Below, in pieces: positions 36,947 through 45,105 of a DNA stretch of 64,000 nt; position 1 is the stretch's first letter, and each line of letters starts with the position of its first letter. Source of the DNA: Planktothrix sp. FACHB-1365. Its GTDB lineage: Bacteria > Cyanobacteriota > Cyanobacteriia > Cyanobacteriales > Microcoleaceae. The DNA lies in assembly GCF_014697575.1 (NCBI RefSeq), contig NZ_JACJSC010000001.1:744001-808000 (forward strand), in the 5' to 3' direction. Below the pieces are notes generated by a model. That model was not told the origin of the DNA. It searched no databases and saw nothing but the letters and a program-made list of their open reading frames with translations. Both the position numbers and the translations under genes were made by a program.

Positions 36947-38488
36947 ATGATTTTTCCAGATTTTTCCCAATTTGCTCAACGCGCTTCCACAGGAAATTTT
37001 ATTCCGGTCTATCAAGAATGGGTGGCTGATTTAGATACTCCGATTTCTGCATGGTATCGGGTTTGTGCGGATCAACCTTATAATTTTTTGTTAGAGTCCG
37101 TTGAAGGTGGCGAAAAAATTGGGCGTTATAGTTTCTTAGGCTGTGATCCAGTTTGGATTTTAGAAGCCAAAGGCGATGGGCTCCGCCCAGCCGAAGGCTA
37201 TCGCACGGTGCAAAAATGGCGAGATGGAACAATTCAAGAATTTACAGGTGATCCCTTCAAAGCGTTAGAAGCCTGTTTAGAACCTTATCATCCGGTAAAA
37301 TTACCTCAACTCCCCCCAGGAATTGGCGGACTATTTGGGTTTTGGGGTTATGAATTAATGCAGTGGATCGAGTCCCGTGTTCCTGTGTATTCCCCTAATT
37401 CCGATGATTTACCCGATGGGTTATGGATGCAGGTTGATCAGTTATTAATCTTTGATCAAGTTAAACGTAAAATTTGGGCGATCGCTTATGCAGATACTCG
37501 CAATACTGATTTAGAAACCGCTTATCAACAAGCGTGCGATCGCGTTCAACAATTAGTTACTAAACTTCAATCTCCCTTATCCCCAGAAAATACCCTTTTA
37601 GAATGGACTCCCCCCGATCAGCAACCGCCTTTAACCTACAGGAGTAACGTTTCCCAAGAGCAATTTTGCGCCAATGTGGAAAAGGGTAAACAATATATTA
37701 AAGCGGGAGATATCTTTCAAGTGGTTTTATCCCAACGGTTAACCACAGAATATTCCGGTGATCCCTTTTCCCTTTATCGTTCTTTGCGGTTAATTAATCC
37801 TTCTCCCTATATGGCTTATTTTAACTTTGGAGATTGGCAATTAATTGGCTCTAGTCCTGAAGTTATGGTGAAAGCAGAAAAAAATCCCGACGGAAAATTA
37901 ATTACTACCGTCCGTCCCATTGCGGGAACTCGTCGTCGAGGTCAAACCTATCAAGAAGATCAAGCTTTAGGAAAAGATTTATTGCAAGATCCTAAAGAAG
38001 TTGCTGAACACATTATGTTAGTCGATTTAGGACGCAATGATTTAGGGCGAGTCTGTCGCATGGGGACGGTTAAAGTAGACGAATTAATGGTAATTGAACG
38101 TTATTCTCATGTGATGCACATTGTTAGTAATGTTATTGGAGAATTAGCAGAAACTAAAACCGCCTGGGATTTATTAAAAGCTTGTTTTCCCGCCGGGACA
38201 GTGAGCGGAGCCCCTAAAATTCGGGCGATGGAAATTATTCATGAATTAGAAGGTTGTCGTCGTGGCCCCTATTCGGGGGTTTATGGTTACTATGATTTTG
38301 AAGGACAACTTAATAGTGCGATTACCATCCGCACGATGATTGTTGAAAATCAAGGTGAAAATCAACATCAAGTTAGTGTTCAAGCGGGTGCGGGTATTGT
38401 CGCCGACTCCCAACCCGAAAAAGAATATGAGGAAACCCTGAATAAAGCACGGGGGTTATTAGAAGCCATTCGTTGTTTAAAAGGTTGA
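36947..38488 (+). CDS. trpE: Anthranilate synthase component I
   Basis: The 513-residue enzyme makes anthranilate from chorismate, the first step of tryptophan synthesis, with glutamine-derived ammonia from TrpG. The start MIFPDFSQFAQRAS at 36947 is the usual one in cyanobacteria; the earlier ATG lies inside the psaD terminator. The Trp feedback site segment LLESVEGGEKIGRYSFLG and the chorismate-binding blocks (NPSPYMAYF, SSPEVMVK, RPIAGTRRRG, LVDLGRNDLGRVC, GTVSGAPKIRAMEII) are complete. No other trp gene is adjacent, as is normal in cyanobacteria. Confidence 0.95.
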   Translation: MIFPDFSQFAQRASTGNFIPVYQEWVADLDTPISAWYRVCADQPYNFLLESVEGGEKIGRYSFLGCDPVWILEAKGDGLRPAEGYRTVQKWRDGTIQEFTGDPFKALEACLEPYHPVKLPQLPPGIGGLFGFWGYELMQWIESRVPVYSPNSDDLPDGLWMQVDQLLIFDQVKRKIWAIAYADTRNTDLETAYQQACDRVQQLVTKLQSPLSPENTLLEWTPPDQQPPLTYRSNVSQEQFCANVEKGKQYIKAGDIFQVVLSQRLTTEYSGDPFSLYRSLRLINPSPYMAYFNFGDWQLIGSSPEVMVKAEKNPDGKLITTVRPIAGTRRRGQTYQEDQALGKDLLQDPKEVAEHIMLVDLGRNDLGRVCRMGTVKVDELMVIERYSHVMHIVSNVIGELAETKTAWDLLKACFPAGTVSGAPKIRAMEIIHELEGCRRGPYSGVYGYYDFEGQLNSAITIRTMIVENQGENQHQVSVQAGAGIVADSQPEKEYEETLNKARGLLEAIRCLKG

Positions 38489-38561
38489 GAATTGACTGTT
38501 GAGATCATAGGGAATGCACAGAGGGGAATGGTTTTCCTATCCCCTATTGCTAATTCTCCAT

Positions 38562-38613
38562 TGATGACTATGACTGATAACTGATGACTGATGACTGATA
38601 ACTGATAACTGAT
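38562..38613. repeat. Heptamer short tandem repeats
   Basis: About seven units of the heptamer actgatg/actgata stand in tandem between trpE and sufE. The same family occurs at 452-515, 39483-39541 and around 46870-46920. Such short tandemly repeated sequences are common in filamentous cyanobacteria and have no known coding role. Confidence 0.75.
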
Positions 38614-38662
38614 TATTGCCAACACCTGCTAAACTGAGGGAGAAATTGTATCGTTTTGGATC

Positions 38663-39121
38663 ATGTCTTCCACTGCAACCCCTTTACCCCCGACTTTAGA
38701 ACGGATGGTACAGCGTTTTAAACGCGCCTCATCTAATAAATTGCGTTATGAACAATTAATTACCATCGCCCAAAAACTTCCGACCTTTCCAGAAGATCAG
38801 AAAATTCCTGATAATAAAGTTCCCGGTTGTGTGTCACAGGTTTATGTGATTGCTGACTTAGATGAAAATGGAAAAGTTCAATTTCAAGGAGAGTCTGATT
38901 CTCAATTAACCAAAGGATTAGTTGCGTTTTTAATTATGGGAATGAACGGACTCACCCCCCCAGAAATTGCTCAACTTCAACCAGATTTTATTCAAGAAAC
39001 AGGGTTACAAGCGAGTTTAACACCGTCTCGCGCTAACGGCTTTTTCAATATTTTCCAAACCCTGAAGAAAAAAGCCGTTACCTGTGATTCTAACCTAAAT
39101 TCTGAAGGGTCAGGAATCTGA
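38663..39121 (+). CDS. sufE: SufE family sulfur acceptor protein
   Basis: The 152-residue protein has the SufE core: LPTFPEDQKIPDNKVPGCVSQV with the sulfur-accepting Cys56, and FLIMGMNGLTPPEI. SufE takes persulfide from the cysteine desulfurase SufS and stimulates it during Fe-S cluster assembly. No suf operon is adjacent. The hisI gene starts 27 bp downstream on the same strand, so cotranscription is possible. Confidence 0.92.
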   Translation: MSSTATPLPPTLERMVQRFKRASSNKLRYEQLITIAQKLPTFPEDQKIPDNKVPGCVSQVYVIADLDENGKVQFQGESDSQLTKGLVAFLIMGMNGLTPPEIAQLQPDFIQETGLQASLTPSRANGFFNIFQTLKKKAVTCDSNLNSEGSGI

Positions 39122-39148
39122 AAAAATACTTGACAATTTAACCGAGCA

Positions 39149-39487
39149 ATGAATCAAGATTATTTGTGGATAGAAGTGTTAAAATTTAATGATCAAGGGT
39201 TAATTCCAGCGATCGCTCAAGATGCAGAAGATGGAACGGTATTAATGATGGCTTGGATGAATAAAGAATCCATTCAAAAAACCCTACAAACCAAAGAAGT
39301 TCACTATTGGAGTCGTTCTCGTTCTGAATTATGGCATAAAGGAGCCACATCAGGACATATTCAAAAACTTAAATCTTTATCTTATGATTGTGATGCCGAT
39401 ACTATATTATTAAAAATAGAACAAATTGGCAATATTGCTTGTCATACAGGCGCAAGAAGTTGTTTTTTTACAGAAGTCAAATGTTAA
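39149..39487 (+). CDS. hisI: Phosphoribosyl-AMP cyclohydrolase
   Basis: The 112-residue enzyme opens the purine ring of phosphoribosyl-AMP in histidine synthesis. It has [31 protein letters not shown] and the metal-binding [13 protein letters not shown] and [11 protein letters not shown] segments. Only the cyclohydrolase (HisI) part is present; the HisE pyrophosphohydrolase domain, often fused behind it, is missing, and the ORF ends right after [11 protein letters not shown]. HisE must be encoded elsewhere. Tandem repeats begin inside the last codon and stop. Confidence 0.93.
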   Translation: MNQDYLWIEVLKFNDQGLIPAIAQDAEDGTVLMMAWMNKESIQKTLQTKEVHYWSRSRSELWHKGATSGHIQKLKSLSYDCDADTILLKIEQIGNIACHTGARSCFFTEVKC

Positions 39488-39541
39488 CAGTTAACAGTTA
39501 ACAGTTATCAGTTATCAGTTATCAGTTATCAGTTATCAGTT
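39483..39541. repeat. Heptamer tandem repeat with a clean unit switch
   Basis: Three units of gttaaca are followed by five units of gttatca, about 59 bp in all, starting within the hisI stop region. The array switches unit sharply from one variant to the other, which points to slippage expansion. It lies between hisI and cysS. Confidence 0.85.
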
Positions 39542-39615
39542 TAAAAATAAACTAATAGCTCCAATCTTGTTTCTATTCGTAATTCGTAATTCCCCATTCC
39601 CTATTATAAAAAAAT

Positions 39616-41055
39616 ATGGTAATCAAACTTTATAATACCCAAACTCGTCAAAAAGAAGATTTCAAACCGTTAGAACCTGGGACAGTAAAAATGTATTGCT
39701 GCGGAGTGACGGTTTATGATTATTGTCATTTAGGTCATGCTAGATCCTATATTGTCTGGGATACCGTTAGACGCTATTTAGAATATGTGGGATATCAAGT
39801 TAATTATATTCAGAATTTTACGGATATTGACGATAAAATTCTCAACCGTGCCAAATTAGAAGGCACAACAATGGAGGAGGTTTCCGAGAAATATATTCAA
39901 GCTTATTTTGAAGATATTCGTCGCTTAAATATTAAAGATGCCGATAATTATCCCCGTGTTACTGAACATATTCCCCAAATTATTCAACTGATTCAAGAAT
40001 TAGAAAAACAAGGGGTTGCTTATGCAGTGGATGGGGATGTTTACTATAGTGTGAATCAATTTCCTGAGTATGGAAAATTATCGGGACGACAACAGGAACA
40101 ACTGCAAGCAGGCGCAGGAGGACGGGTTTCTTTATCTGATCCTGAAGCCATGAAGAAAAAAGATCCCTCGGATTTTGCCCTCTGGAAAGCTGCAAAATTA
40201 GGCGAACCTGCATGGGAATCTCCCTGGGGAAATGGTCGCCCTGGATGGCATATTGAATGCTCTGCAATGGTCAAATCGTTATTAGGAAATACCATTGATA
40301 TTCATACGGGTGGTGGCGATTTAATTTTCCCCCATCATGAAAATGAAATTGCCCAGTCGGAAGCCGCAACCCATCAACCTTTATCTCGGTATTGGATGCA
40401 CAATGGAATGGTGCGGGTGAGTGGGGAAAAAATGTCAAAATCTCTAGGAAATTTCACCACAATTCGGGGATTATTAGATACACCCCTTGACCCGATGGTA
40501 GTGCGTTTATTTGTGTTACAAGCTCATTATCGTAAACCCTTAGACTTTACGGATGAAGCGATCGCTTCTGCTGAAAATAGCTGGAATACAATTAAAGAAG
40601 CTTTATTATTTAATCATGAATATGGCGAAAAATTAGGGTTTGCTCTACAAAAAACGCTGATTGATCAAGATGCTATTGAACGGTTTAAAACGTCAATGGA
40701 TGACGATATTAATACACCCGAAGGGTTAGCCGTTGTGTTTGAATTAGCGAAAGAACTAAAACGCGATCGCAATATTTTAGTTCATGGCGGAAGCCCTGAA
40801 ACCTCACCGGAAACCTTACAAAAATATTGGCAAACGTTAGTAGAATTAGCAACAGTATTAGGGTTAGAAGCTCAACCAGAGGAAAGTCAAGCGTTAGGGT
40901 TAAGTGATGCGGAGATTGAGGCGTTTGTTCAACAACGGTTAGAGGCGAAAAAAGCCAAGAATTTTGCAGAAAGCGATCGCATTCGAGATCATTTAAAAGC
41001 TTTAGGTATAACCTTAATTGATCAACCCGGAAACAAAACCATCTGGCATCGTTAA
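39616..41055 (+). CDS. cysS: Cysteine-tRNA ligase
   Basis: The 479-residue class I synthetase charges tRNA-Cys. The zinc-binding and ATP-binding parts are present (MYCCGVTVYDYCHLGHARSY with the HIGH-type motif, WHIECSAM, HENEIAQSEA) together with KMSKSLGNF. The length and the C-terminal helical and small domains (ESDRIRDHLKALGITLIDQP) are standard. The leader holds short repeats and no clear Shine-Dalgarno site. A small antitoxin gene follows 52 bp downstream. Confidence 0.97.
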   Translation: MVIKLYNTQTRQKEDFKPLEPGTVKMYCCGVTVYDYCHLGHARSYIVWDTVRRYLEYVGYQVNYIQNFTDIDDKILNRAKLEGTTMEEVSEKYIQAYFEDIRRLNIKDADNYPRVTEHIPQIIQLIQELEKQGVAYAVDGDVYYSVNQFPEYGKLSGRQQEQLQAGAGGRVSLSDPEAMKKKDPSDFALWKAAKLGEPAWESPWGNGRPGWHIECSAMVKSLLGNTIDIHTGGGDLIFPHHENEIAQSEAATHQPLSRYWMHNGMVRVSGEKMSKSLGNFTTIRGLLDTPLDPMVVRLFVLQAHYRKPLDFTDEAIASAENSWNTIKEALLFNHEYGEKLGFALQKTLIDQDAIERFKTSMDDDINTPEGLAVVFELAKELKRDRNILVHGGSPETSPETLQKYWQTLVELATVLGLEAQPEESQALGLSDAEIEAFVQQRLEAKKAKNFAESDRIRDHLKALGITLIDQPGNKTIWHR

Positions 41056-41107
41056 TTAAGGTTGATTCATCAAGGTTTTAGGTAAAATAGAGTTAAAGGA
41101 GATTACA

Positions 41108-41329
41108 ATGTTAAAAAGTTATGAAGCAATTTATGAAAACGGTCAGGTGAAATGGTTATCAGAACAACCTCAAGTGAGTTCAGCCCGTATTATTGTGACC
41201 GTGTTAGAAGAAATGAAAACACCCCCAAAGCGTCGGATTCCTTCAGCCTTGATAGCTGGTAAAGCAAAAACTTTAGGAGATATGATTAGCCCTATTATTG
41301 ATGAAGAGGATTGGGAATGTCTGAAATAA
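41108..41329 (+). CDS. Small antitoxin-like protein of a broken VapC pair
   Basis: The 73-residue protein (LKSYEAIYENGQVKWLSEQP, then ARIIVTVLEE) looks like the small beta-rich antitoxins found ahead of PIN toxins in cyanobacteria. Its C-terminal part (TLGDMISPIIDEEDWECLK) would bind the partner. A strong ribosome site, aaaggag, lies about 6 nt upstream of the ATG. The stop overlaps by 13 bp the start of a toxin gene that survives only as a remnant (41317-41438), so it is now an orphan. Confidence 0.72.
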   Translation: MLKSYEAIYENGQVKWLSEQPQVSSARIIVTVLEEMKTPPKRRIPSALIAGKAKTLGDMISPIIDEEDWECLK

Positions 41330-41438
41330 TTATTCTCGGTTTATTAGAGCTACAGCGTTAGTTTATCAAGCAAATTTAGCCAGTATTGATAGTGTGTTCT
41401 CTCAATATTCAGAACTCGATACCTACTTGATGAAATAG
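41317..41438 (+). pseudogene. Remnant of a VapC-type PIN toxin gene
   Basis: An ATG overlapping the antitoxin end starts MSEIIIL and hits a stop after 14 codons. In another frame the next 30 codons read IRATALVYQANLASIDSVFS followed by QYSELDTYLMK and a stop, which matches the tail of PIN toxins. Thus the first few codons and the last 30 or so survive, and roughly 270 bp with the catalytic Asp residues are deleted. The two parts are out of frame with each other. The toxin cannot be functional. Confidence 0.7.
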
Positions 41439-41480
41439 CCGAGAAGTCACATAAAATTCTGCAATAACTATAATACACAA

Positions 41481-44400
41481 TTAACCATTCACCAAATCCC
41501 ACAACGCATCAATACCCCTCCCAACAAATTCAGAATCTTCATGTTGTTGAATCCACTCCACCACCAACGGCTTAACTTTAGGGGATTGCTTACCTAAATT
41601 ACCTAATGCCCATGCTGCACTCCAACGTACCGAATTATCGCTATGGGACAAAGCGTTAAGTAAAGCCTCTATTACTGTTTCTGAAGTATTTCCTAACTTG
41701 CCTAATGCTGATGCTGCATACATACGCACAGAATTATCGCTATGGGACAAAGCGTTAAGTAAAGCCTCTATTACTGTTTCTGAAGTATTTCCTAACTTGC
41801 CTAATGCCTCTGCTGCATTCCCACCTACCGAATTATCGCTATCGGATAAAGCGTTAAGCAAAGCCTCTATTACTGTTTCGGAATCATTACCTAAGTTGCC
41901 TAATGCCATTGCTGCACTACTACGCACAAAACCACCATCGCTATCTGACAAAGCCTCAAGAAAAGTCACTATTACTGTTTCCGAACCATTACCTAAGTTG
42001 CCTAGTGACCATGCTGCACTGCTGCACACAAAACCATCACTATCGCACAAAGCGTTAAGCAAAGCCTCTATTACTGTTTCCGAACCATTACCTAACTTGC
42101 CTAATGCCTGTGCTGCATCCCTACGCACCCCATAATGGCTATCTGACAAAGCCTCAAGAAAAGTCACTATTACTGTTTCGGAACCCTTGTCTAAGTTGCC
42201 TAATGCTATTGCTGCATTCCTACGCACCCCATAATTACTATCAGACAAAGCGTTAAGCAAAGCCTCTATTACTGTTTCCGAACCATTGCCTAAGTTGCCT
42301 AATGCGGTTGCTGCACTACTACGCACAAAACCCTCACCATCGCACAAAGCCTTAAGCAAAGCCTCTATTACTGTTTCGGAACCATTGCCTAAGTCACCTA
42401 ATGCGGTTGCTGCACTACTACGCACAAAACCCTCACCATCGCACAAAGCCTTAAGCAAAGTCGCTATTACTATTTTGGAAGCATTGTCTAAGTTACCTAA
42501 TGCCATTGCTGCATTCCTACGCACTGGATAATCGCTATCAGCCAAAGCGTTAAGCAAAGCCTCTATTACTCTTTCGGAAGCATTGCCTATGTTGTCTAAT
42601 ACCCTTGTTGCATCCCGACGCATCAAATAATTGTTACTGGACAACTGTTGAATTAACTCGTCAATCACTGTTTCCTTTTCCCCTAATTCGGCTCGATAGA
42701 TTAATAATCTATCTGAATCAATTTTGCTTGTCTGGGCTTTTAAAAGTGCCAAACATTGCGGAGCAAAATCTGTTTCGTAGAGACTGCAAAATACCTTAAA
42801 AAGCTGCTCCTTGAGTTTATCTGATGTCTTGTCACTAATTTCTAAACTAACTAACTGTTCTAAAATATCCTCCACTAAACGACTATCCGCCACATTTAAG
42901 CCTTTGGGATTTTCAGCTAAACAACTACCCGCAAATAATAAATCTCGATGTAACCATTGCTCATGCTCACTTTGATTATTCAAGATGACTTGAATCGCTT
43001 TTGCTGCTGATTTTTTCTGCTGTTGAGCTACCAATAATAACAAAACCTCCCGCCAGTGAGCATCATGGAGATGGGTTTTAATAGCATCGAGAATAATCTC
43101 GAAGTTATAGGAATCTTCCTCCATTTCCCGTTGTATTTTTTGAGCGCAGAGATATTCCTGAAAAGTTTTATGGACAAACGCATAACAATCTGTCCCTTGC
43201 TCATTGAGTAAGCCACTGCGATCACGCACAAAATCAATAAAACGTTGGGCTTCTTTTTTCGCTTTCGTCAATTCAATCTGCTTTGTTTCTTTGATATAAT
43301 TTGCCACAAACTTAATCAACTCATCTTTATCAATTAACGTTCCCTCTAATTCATTATCTTCAATTCCGTCTTGATGGCTATGAATCCAAAACGCTAAATT
43401 TTGCATCAGATCTTCCCAATCATCATTTTTGAGATACTCTAATTTGTTATAATTTTCGAGTTGCTTATTGGTTGTATCCCAGGTTGTTAATAAAGTTTGT
43501 ACTGCACAGTAATAAAGTTTATATCTTTCCTTCGGTAATTGCGCTTGATAACGATGGATTAAAGTAATAATCGTTAACAGTAAAGGATTTCGCGCTAGAA
43601 CATGAAGGCGAGGATTTTTATCAAAAGCTTTTTTAATATCTTCCTTGCGTAATTTAGCTTCTTCTGGATCTGGAATGCGGCTATTATACCAATTCTCAAT
43701 AAATGCGTTAATTTTATTATCATCAAACGGCTGTAACCAATAATGGGGAAACTCTTCAGCCCGAAAAAAGTCTCTTCGATACCCCGCCGGACGAGACGTA
43801 ATCATTACCCGATTTTGGTCATATCTTCCCAGGAAATTCTCTATTTTTTGGACAATTTCATGACGTTTGCCTTCTTCAACAATTTCATCTAAACCATCTA
43901 AAAGAATTAAAGCTCTACCATCTTCTAGCCAATGTTCAAAAAATCCTCCGGGTAAAGATTGAACCGATAGAGATTTATAGCAAAATTGCTGATAATATTC
44001 TAAAATACTCAGATTTTCAAAGCGAACATAGTCCCGCATCCGAATCAAAATTGGTAGCCAATCAACTTCTGAATTTAAGCCTAATAAAGCAGGTTGATTT
44101 TGAGCAATGATCACTGAAAAATAACTCATTAACGTTGTTTTTCCTGAACCGGGCGCACCCAAAAGCACAACCTTTTTAGCTTGATTTTTCGTTAATAAAT
44201 CTTGAGCCGGAAAGGGATTTCCCGCATAATTATCTAAAGCCATCCATTGACGTTGTTGTCGGGATAATTCTCCTTGGCGATTTCCCCGATCTCCCAACTC
44301 TAAAAAATCAGCTTCCCTCAGACTCCCATAACGTTCTTTTTTCTCCTCTTTGACATCTTGCATCACAAAAATTTTAGCCAGCTTTTCTGATTTATCGTTT

Positions 44401-44921
44401 TCCTGTCCTTTAGCATCAATACCCACAAACTTAACATCATCATACCAGCATATTAATTGTTTAAGATAAACAGCCTTAGCATATTTAAAGTTTAAATTAC
44501 CCCCAATTTGTTTAAAATATTCTGTTTTAAATAGTTCTAACCAAGGCTGAATAAATTCTCGATTAATCCGATTATTTCCATCTGAATTATTAGTGTTAAC
44601 CGTTTCTTCAAAAGCAAAAACCAGTAAATCAAGATTTATTCCCTGATTAATTAGAGGTTTTTGCAATTCTTCTAAAACTTCTTTTCTCTGAAAATATTGA
44701 TCTAAAAATTTACGTTTAAACCGCTTATCACTCTGACCAAATAACTGATCACAGTGTTGATCTGCAACAGTAATCGCCACTTTTAAAGCTTTTTCAATCT
44801 CCTGGGGATTTAATTGACTGCAAATATTCTTTAGAATACCACTTGCGATTTTTACTGCTCCCCATTCTCCTAACCAAGGTGCAACTACCGTGCCTAAAGT
44901 GCCTAAAGTTTCTAATAACAT
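41481..44921 (-). CDS. NACHT NTPase with C-terminal HEAT-like repeats (bacterial NLR-type)
   Basis: The 1146-residue protein has three parts. An N-terminal helical region (about 1-225) comes first. A NACHT STAND-NTPase follows, with Walker A GAPGSGKTTL (about 255-264), Walker B ALILLDGLDEI (about 337-347), the sensor TSRPAGYRR and the LARNPLLLTII segment. The last third (about 760-1140) is a HEAT-like array, mostly 33 residues per unit (SETVIEALLNAL, then VRRNAAxALGNLGNG). Proteins with this plan act in bacterial antiphage defence or signalling: repeats sense, NACHT oligomerises, the N-terminus signals. No effector domain is recognised here. ATG 44921 is chosen over an upstream TTG. Confidence 0.9.
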   Translation of the reverse strand: MLLETLGTLGTVVAPWLGEWGAVKIASGILKNICSQLNPQEIEKALKVAITVADQHCDQLFGQSDKRFKRKFLDQYFQRKEVLEELQKPLINQGINLDLLVFAFEETVNTNNSDGNNRINREFIQPWLELFKTEYFKQIGGNLNFKYAKAVYLKQLICWYDDVKFVGIDAKGQENDKSEKLAKIFVMQDVKEEKKERYGSLREADFLELGDRGNRQGELSRQQRQWMALDNYAGNPFPAQDLLTKNQAKKVVLLGAPGSGKTTLMSYFSVIIAQNQPALLGLNSEVDWLPILIRMRDYVRFENLSILEYYQQFCYKSLSVQSLPGGFFEHWLEDGRALILLDGLDEIVEEGKRHEIVQKIENFLGRYDQNRVMITSRPAGYRRDFFRAEEFPHYWLQPFDDNKINAFIENWYNSRIPDPEEAKLRKEDIKKAFDKNPRLHVLARNPLLLTIITLIHRYQAQLPKERYKLYYCAVQTLLTTWDTTNKQLENYNKLEYLKNDDWEDLMQNLAFWIHSHQDGIEDNELEGTLIDKDELIKFVANYIKETKQIELTKAKKEAQRFIDFVRDRSGLLNEQGTDCYAFVHKTFQEYLCAQKIQREMEEDSYNFEIILDAIKTHLHDAHWREVLLLLVAQQQKKSAAKAIQVILNNQSEHEQWLHRDLLFAGSCLAENPKGLNVADSRLVEDILEQLVSLEISDKTSDKLKEQLFKVFCSLYETDFAPQCLALLKAQTSKIDSDRLLIYRAELGEKETVIDELIQQLSSNNYLMRRDATRVLDNIGNASERVIEALLNALADSDYPVRRNAAMALGNLDNASKIVIATLLKALCDGEGFVRSSAATALGDLGNGSETVIEALLKALCDGEGFVRSSAATALGNLGNGSETVIEALLNALSDSNYGVRRNAAIALGNLDKGSETVIVTFLEALSDSHYGVRRDAAQALGKLGNGSETVIEALLNALCDSDGFVCSSAAWSLGNLGNGSETVIVTFLEALSDSDGGFVRSSAAMALGNLGNDSETVIEALLNALSDSDNSVGGNAAEALGKLGNTSETVIEALLNALSHSDNSVRMYAASALGKLGNTSETVIEALLNALSHSDNSVRWSAAWALGNLGKQSPKVKPLVVEWIQQHEDSEFVGRGIDALWDLVNG
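41640..42640 (-). repeat. 99-bp phased repeat array encoding HEAT units
   Basis: The conserved segment around cctctattactgttt recurs with start points near 41665, 41764, 41863, 41965, 42064, 42163, 42262, 42361, 42460 and 42559. The spacing is 99 bp every time except once, where it is 102 bp (one added codon). Neighbouring units differ by few bases, and two adjacent units near 42290-42480 are nearly identical. The array is coding and in frame. Confidence 0.9.
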
Positions 44922-45105
44922 ATTCAAAAATTATTTAGAATAATTCTATGATATTATATTAACAAAAAAAACTGAGTGTGTGACAGTTGTTTGTGTAAGT
45001 GGGTTTGATAAAATCAGGGTAACATTCTGTTTTTACCACAACTCGGCTCAATCTTTACCCCATCAGCATTTCGGACAGGTTGTCACTCTAGGGGAAAAGG
45101 GAGAA

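Noticed and set aside
41698-42531. Plus-strand frames repeating KALSKASITVSE across the HEAT array
   Set aside because: They are the antisense reading of the 99-bp HEAT units; the minus-strand frame is continuous with a NACHT domain and has the conserved helical repeat pattern.
41640-42640. Regular repeats as a CRISPR array
   Set aside because: Unit length is 99 bp with no short conserved repeat alternating with unique spacers, and the whole array is in frame inside a large gene. No cas gene is near.
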